Shown here piece by piece: positions 60,898 to 64,000 of a stretch of DNA of 64,000 bases. The position numbers and the translations under genes were made by a program. The stretch is from CAZNPH01 sp964574985. GTDB lineage: Bacteria; Bacteroidota; Bacteroidia; Bacteroidales; SM23-62. The DNA is taken from NCBI GenBank assembly GCA_964574985.1, contig CAZNPH010000015.1, positions 1 through 64,000 of the forward strand, given 5' to 3'. The notes below the pieces were generated by a model. It was given only the letters and a program-made list of their open reading frames with translations, was not told where the DNA came from and did not search any database. Each line of letters starts with the position of its first letter. The first letter of the stretch is position 1.

Positions 60898-63126
60898 TTA
60901 TGATTCTTCAAAATCGATCCGGAGCACTGCCGTGTCGGCACGACGCAGGTCTAGTGTGAACTCCGCCCCGGCATCCGCAGCCGCTTCCCCGGAAAAAGCA
61001 TCGTATACCGCTGCAGGCCGTGGCAAAACCACCTTGCGCTGGCCGCTGAAAGAAGCATGAAGAGCCAGGAGATCGTTCCAGGCAAAGACCTGTTCACCTG
61101 ACCCGGCGTATATGTGCACCCCGGCTTCCCGGGCGATTTGCCGGAGCACAACGGCGGGCAAAGCCGGGGCTCCCGACCAGACTGACGTCCATCCGTCCAG
61201 CTTTCGCCTGAGAAGTGCCGGATATGCCGGCTGTAAATACCATCCCAGAATCTCAGTTTTCTCGTCATCCGGGGGCACCTTTCCTGCGAATACAGGCCGA
61301 AGCGGTGAATCGGTGCCGTACTGCACCAGGGTGCCGGTCAGGTGGCTGATGGCTTTTAAGGGCTGTGGCTGATCGCGGATCTCAACCGGTAATCCCGTGA
61401 TCTTTTGCATCGGACCGGCCGATAAGCCCGACTGAGTCATGCAATCCACGGCATAGAGCCAGACCAGGGTGCGGTTGTCCCGGGCCAGTTGTTCCCTGAT
61501 CGCTGCATGAACCTTTTCGCCTACCTTCAGCGCATTCATAAACACGGCCATGCTGTACTGTTCCAGCCGGCCCTTGCGGGCCAGCAAAGGGATGTCTTCC
61601 AGGTAAAAGATATCTATGGGAGCGCCCAGGTGTGAAAGTTCGGAGATCTGCCGGCTGAACAGCGCATCGGTCAGCGGCCGGTCCTGGCGTATATACCGTA
61701 TGCTTTCCTTGCTGGTGAAGACAGCGATCTGCGATCCGCTCCTGAATGGTTTCTTCATATCCTTCCGGGCCAGTACGGCAAAATTGGCGATTTGCCTGAC
61801 CAGTTCATCACTGCCGAACCAATGCTCGCCCGAAAAGTCATGCCAGTACTCGGCTCCGCCGACCGAAAGCGTACCGGCGAAATTCCGTGTCAGCACACCG
61901 ATTGACTGCCGGAGGGTGGGGCATTTCTGCTGCCAGCTCAGTTCGTCTTCCGTCATGTAAGTTGCCGTGTCTTCCTCCTCCCAGCTCAGCTTGCCGTGGA
62001 GTGAGACCGAGCCGGCCGCATAGTGCTGAAGCCATATCCCGCCGGGCACCCGCTCATGATGGGAGTGGATCAGGCCCAGGAAATCGATGTCCGGGGATTT
62101 CAATACCTTGTCGAATGCATGATGCCCGCTGTTGTGTACATGGGCCGGATGGGTGGCCGGCCAGAAATCGAATCCGTACCATGTGCCCACGATCTTCTCT
62201 GCCCCCACATCGGCAAGTGTTTCCTTGATCCGGCCGGCAACCTCGACACAGCTGCCGGCTACCACTTCAGAGTGATAGGTCAGGTAGTCGATGACGTTCC
62301 GGTTTTTTGCCGGGTTGAATAAGGCCGGTTCACCCCGTGCACGGGTACGGTTACGCGGAATTTCCACCGCGTCGAAACTTGCCCGGGGATCATTCCATGC
62401 CGACCGCAGCGTTTGGTTGTCTTTATAACGGTCACGCAGCCATTCCCGGAAACCGTCCCGCTGTACCCGGCTGTAATCGCTTAACAACTCATCCCAGGAA
62501 TAGGCCCACTCGATCACCCCGCCATGGTAGAAATACGCCATGATGTTCTGCGCGTACCGTTCCTCACAATAGCGGACCATGCTGTTCATCCACCCTGCCA
62601 TATCGCGCCGGTATTTTCTGGAAGCAAAAGAGGGCCGCCGTTTGTGCGGCTCAATGTTTACCGGCTTCCCTGTGGCTGCATCCAGATGGACCATCAGCTC
62701 TCCGGGATGTGCGTCAAGCCACCAGGTGGGCGGATGCCTGAGCAGCCGCATCATAAGGAGAATATCCGGATCAATATTCAGCAACCGGTTCATCTGAAGC
62801 TCGAAGGCCTCTGTATCCAGGCTCCCGTCTTCGCGGGGCGTAATCAAACCCAGCATGCGGAACTGGTGAATGCCCGCTTCGGAGAACTTTTGAAAGTCCC
62901 GGTAGGCGTTCCGGTGGCGGTCAGTCCGGTAGAAACCGTTGTGGGAAAAAGCCATGCCGGCATCGGGCCGGCCGTTGATGAACAGTCGCGGACTCCCGTT
63001 GTATTCGCGGACCGATGTTCTCAGCCGTTCCGGCTTTTCAAAAGCCAGGCCGGAGATGCCCAGTATCTCGACCATGCCGGCGGCGCCCAGTCCGCCACCG
63101 GCATGCAGAAATTGTCTTCTGTTCAT
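60898..63126 (-). CDS. GH42-like beta-galactosidase, Tat-exported
   Basis: This 742-residue protein starts with a twin-arginine signal (MNRRQFLHAGGGLGAAGMVE). Residues ~45-430 form a TIM barrel in the GH42/GH14 style: HQFRMLGLITPREDG, ILLMMRLLRHPPTWWLDAHP, AYFYHGGVIEWAYSWDEL, IDFLGLIHSHHERVPGGIW and SWEEEDTATY, whose Glu residues may include the nucleophile. A trimerisation-like alpha/beta domain follows (~470-640; IAVFTSKESIRYI), then a short beta domain. It is the upstream gene of a pair with the GH95-like enzyme. The family assignment is moderate. Confidence 0.68.
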   Translation of the reverse strand: MNRRQFLHAGGGLGAAGMVEILGISGLAFEKPERLRTSVREYNGSPRLFINGRPDAGMAFSHNGFYRTDRHRNAYRDFQKFSEAGIHQFRMLGLITPREDGSLDTEAFELQMNRLLNIDPDILLMMRLLRHPPTWWLDAHPGELMVHLDAATGKPVNIEPHKRRPSFASRKYRRDMAGWMNSMVRYCEERYAQNIMAYFYHGGVIEWAYSWDELLSDYSRVQRDGFREWLRDRYKDNQTLRSAWNDPRASFDAVEIPRNRTRARGEPALFNPAKNRNVIDYLTYHSEVVAGSCVEVAGRIKETLADVGAEKIVGTWYGFDFWPATHPAHVHNSGHHAFDKVLKSPDIDFLGLIHSHHERVPGGIWLQHYAAGSVSLHGKLSWEEEDTATYMTEDELSWQQKCPTLRQSIGVLTRNFAGTLSVGGAEYWHDFSGEHWFGSDELVRQIANFAVLARKDMKKPFRSGSQIAVFTSKESIRYIRQDRPLTDALFSRQISELSHLGAPIDIFYLEDIPLLARKGRLEQYSMAVFMNALKVGEKVHAAIREQLARDNRTLVWLYAVDCMTQSGLSAGPMQKITGLPVEIRDQPQPLKAISHLTGTLVQYGTDSPLRPVFAGKVPPDDEKTEILGWYLQPAYPALLRRKLDGWTSVWSGAPALPAVVLRQIAREAGVHIYAGSGEQVFAWNDLLALHASFSGQRKVVLPRPAAVYDAFSGEAAADAGAEFTLDLRRADTAVLRIDFEES

Positions 63127-63187
63127 AATTATTTTTTATGGACATGCCTGTTCACAGTATCCCTGACAGCGGGTGCATAGGACCCGG

Positions 63188-63616
63188 TTATTTTCCAGAC
63201 GTGTGTAATTTTACGAATAAATGACCGGAAAACACAATTTTTTTATTCGTAACGCAGAGCTTCGGCCGGATTGGCCCGCGCCGTTCGACAATCAGAATTG
63301 CCGCGATCAGCAGGATGGCAATGCCCACGAGGGAAAAATTATAGATGTATTTTTTATCATGTGGTGGTTTGAATTGCTGTTCCACTTCAGGATCCAGGTG
63401 TATTCCGGTCAATGGCTGGAGAAGCATTCCGTACCTTCCTCCGGTTTCTGCGAATTCATCGATGCTGATGCCCATGAAATTCTGGGGTTCCGGTCCGATC
63501 TTCATGGTCTTGCCCATGGGGTCCTTGTTGCCGAAAAGCCGGGCTGCGGCGGACTCGGCAAGTACCAACGTATGGGGCCGGTTGAGGGCTTTATCCGGAA
63601 CAAAAAAGTTACACAA
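63188..63616 (-). pseudogene. Remnant of a MacB/FtsX-type ABC transporter permease
   Basis: The minus-strand frame has the periplasmic-core signature TLVLAESAAARLFGNKDPMG with KTMKIG. It jumps to LLQPLTGIHLDPEVEQQFKP, then KYIYNFSLVGIAILLIAAIL (a membrane helix), and ends in unrelated residues. In intact permeases about 60 residues separate the first two blocks and about 200 follow the helix, so both internal and C-terminal parts are lost. Confidence 0.65.
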
Positions 63617-63725
63617 TTTTCTCTCTCTTTTTTTATTTGACTGTCAACTTGCCACCAAATCAATGATGCGAGTTTCATAAATAATTTGTACTTTTTGGAA
63701 GACTTTTGTTTTCAATCAATCCCCT

Positions 63726-64000
63726 GTGATCAATAAAAAGGACATGGTGTTTCTTTCCGGGGTGGCCTTGCTGATCCTGTCAGGCTGTGCGGCTACCCGG
63801 AACATCTATTTCGATGCCCGGGCCCCCGCCATGCTGAATATTCCCCGGCATATCCAATCTTTGGCTATCATCGACCGGTCCGTCCCGGAAAACAAGGACC
63901 TGAACTTGCTGGAAGGGATCATTACCGGGGAAGGTGTGAAGCAGGATAAGCTGGCCACCCGGATCGTGATTGACGGACTGGCCCAAAGTCTGCAAAATTC
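63726..64000 (+). CDS. DUF6340-like lipoprotein, partial
   Basis: The open frame runs to the window end. It starts at GTG 63726 (or ATG 63744) with a lipoprotein signal (MVFLSGVALLILSGCAATRN), followed by RAPAMLNIPRHIQSLAIIDR, NLLEGIITGEG and LATRIVIDGLAQSLQN. This resembles DUF6340-type outer-membrane lipoproteins of Bacteroidota with the LEGIxTGE motif. Function is unknown. The C-terminal part lies outside the window. Confidence 0.6.
   Translation, partial: MINKKDMVFLSGVALLILSGCAATRNIYFDARAPAMLNIPRHIQSLAIIDRSVPENKDLNLLEGIITGEGVKQDKLATRIVIDGLAQSLQN

Overview
The window looks like a chromosomal piece of a polysaccharide-degrading member of the Bacteroidota. The evidence is a C-terminal type IX secretion (T9SS) sorting domain, a Bacteroidota-style primary-type sigma factor, sulfatases, GH2/GH42/GH95-like enzymes, DUF1080 and Gfo/Idh/MocA proteins, a TPP riboswitch, and several promoter-like boxes of the form TAnnTTTG. 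I see no rRNA, tRNA or CRISPR array.

Region 1 (1-18.8 kb) is an AT-rich accessory and defence island crowded with insertion sequences. In order it holds a glycosidase 3' fragment, an orphan IS21-type end, a complete IS21 element wedged between two unrelated truncated transposases (IS110-like and IS1380-like), a one-polypeptide restriction-modification enzyme with a coupled small membrane protein, an IS4 element, and a two-gene minus-strand operon whose second gene survives only as its first ~40 codons. An AbiEi/AbiEii type IV toxin-antitoxin pair follows, then an IS91-like element with a broken, fused tyrosine recombinase and HUH transposase, an AAA/DUF4143 ATPase, and an IS630 element with a likely programmed frameshift. 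Two long imperfect inverted repeats that share internal sequence (5.05-5.19 kb and 15.72-15.85 kb) bracket most of the defence genes and resemble integron attC-like folded sites.

Region 2 (18.8-29.3 kb) is a minus-strand catabolic cluster: sulfatase, DUF1080 lipoprotein, Gfo/Idh/MocA oxidoreductase, PQQ-type beta-propeller protein and a GH67-like hydrolase. It ends at an orphan T9SS tail fragment. The DUF1080 plus Gfo/Idh pairing suggests breakdown of glycosides through 3-keto intermediates.

Region 3 (29.5-34.3 kb) is a TPP-riboswitch-controlled operon: methyltransferase, thiM, thiE, thiL, thiD, tenA. It has the salvage and coupling steps without thiC/thiG, and it is followed by an internally deleted sirtuin gene.

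Region 4 (35.0-43.3 kb) holds a 1948-residue secreted T9SS protein (beta-helix, Ig, cadherin-like repeats with a recent 0.97 kb tandem duplication), then a sigma factor, a nitronate monooxygenase-like enzyme, a cold-shock protein and an RRM protein.

Region 5 (43.7-64 kb) mixes intact carbohydrate enzymes (sulfatase, GH2, esterase-lactonase fusion, prolyl oligopeptidase, GH95-like, GH42-like) with many gene remnants. Many of the remnants keep both ends of a gene and lack the middle. This pattern, with IS abundance, suggests ongoing gene decay; assembly error is the alternative to exclude.
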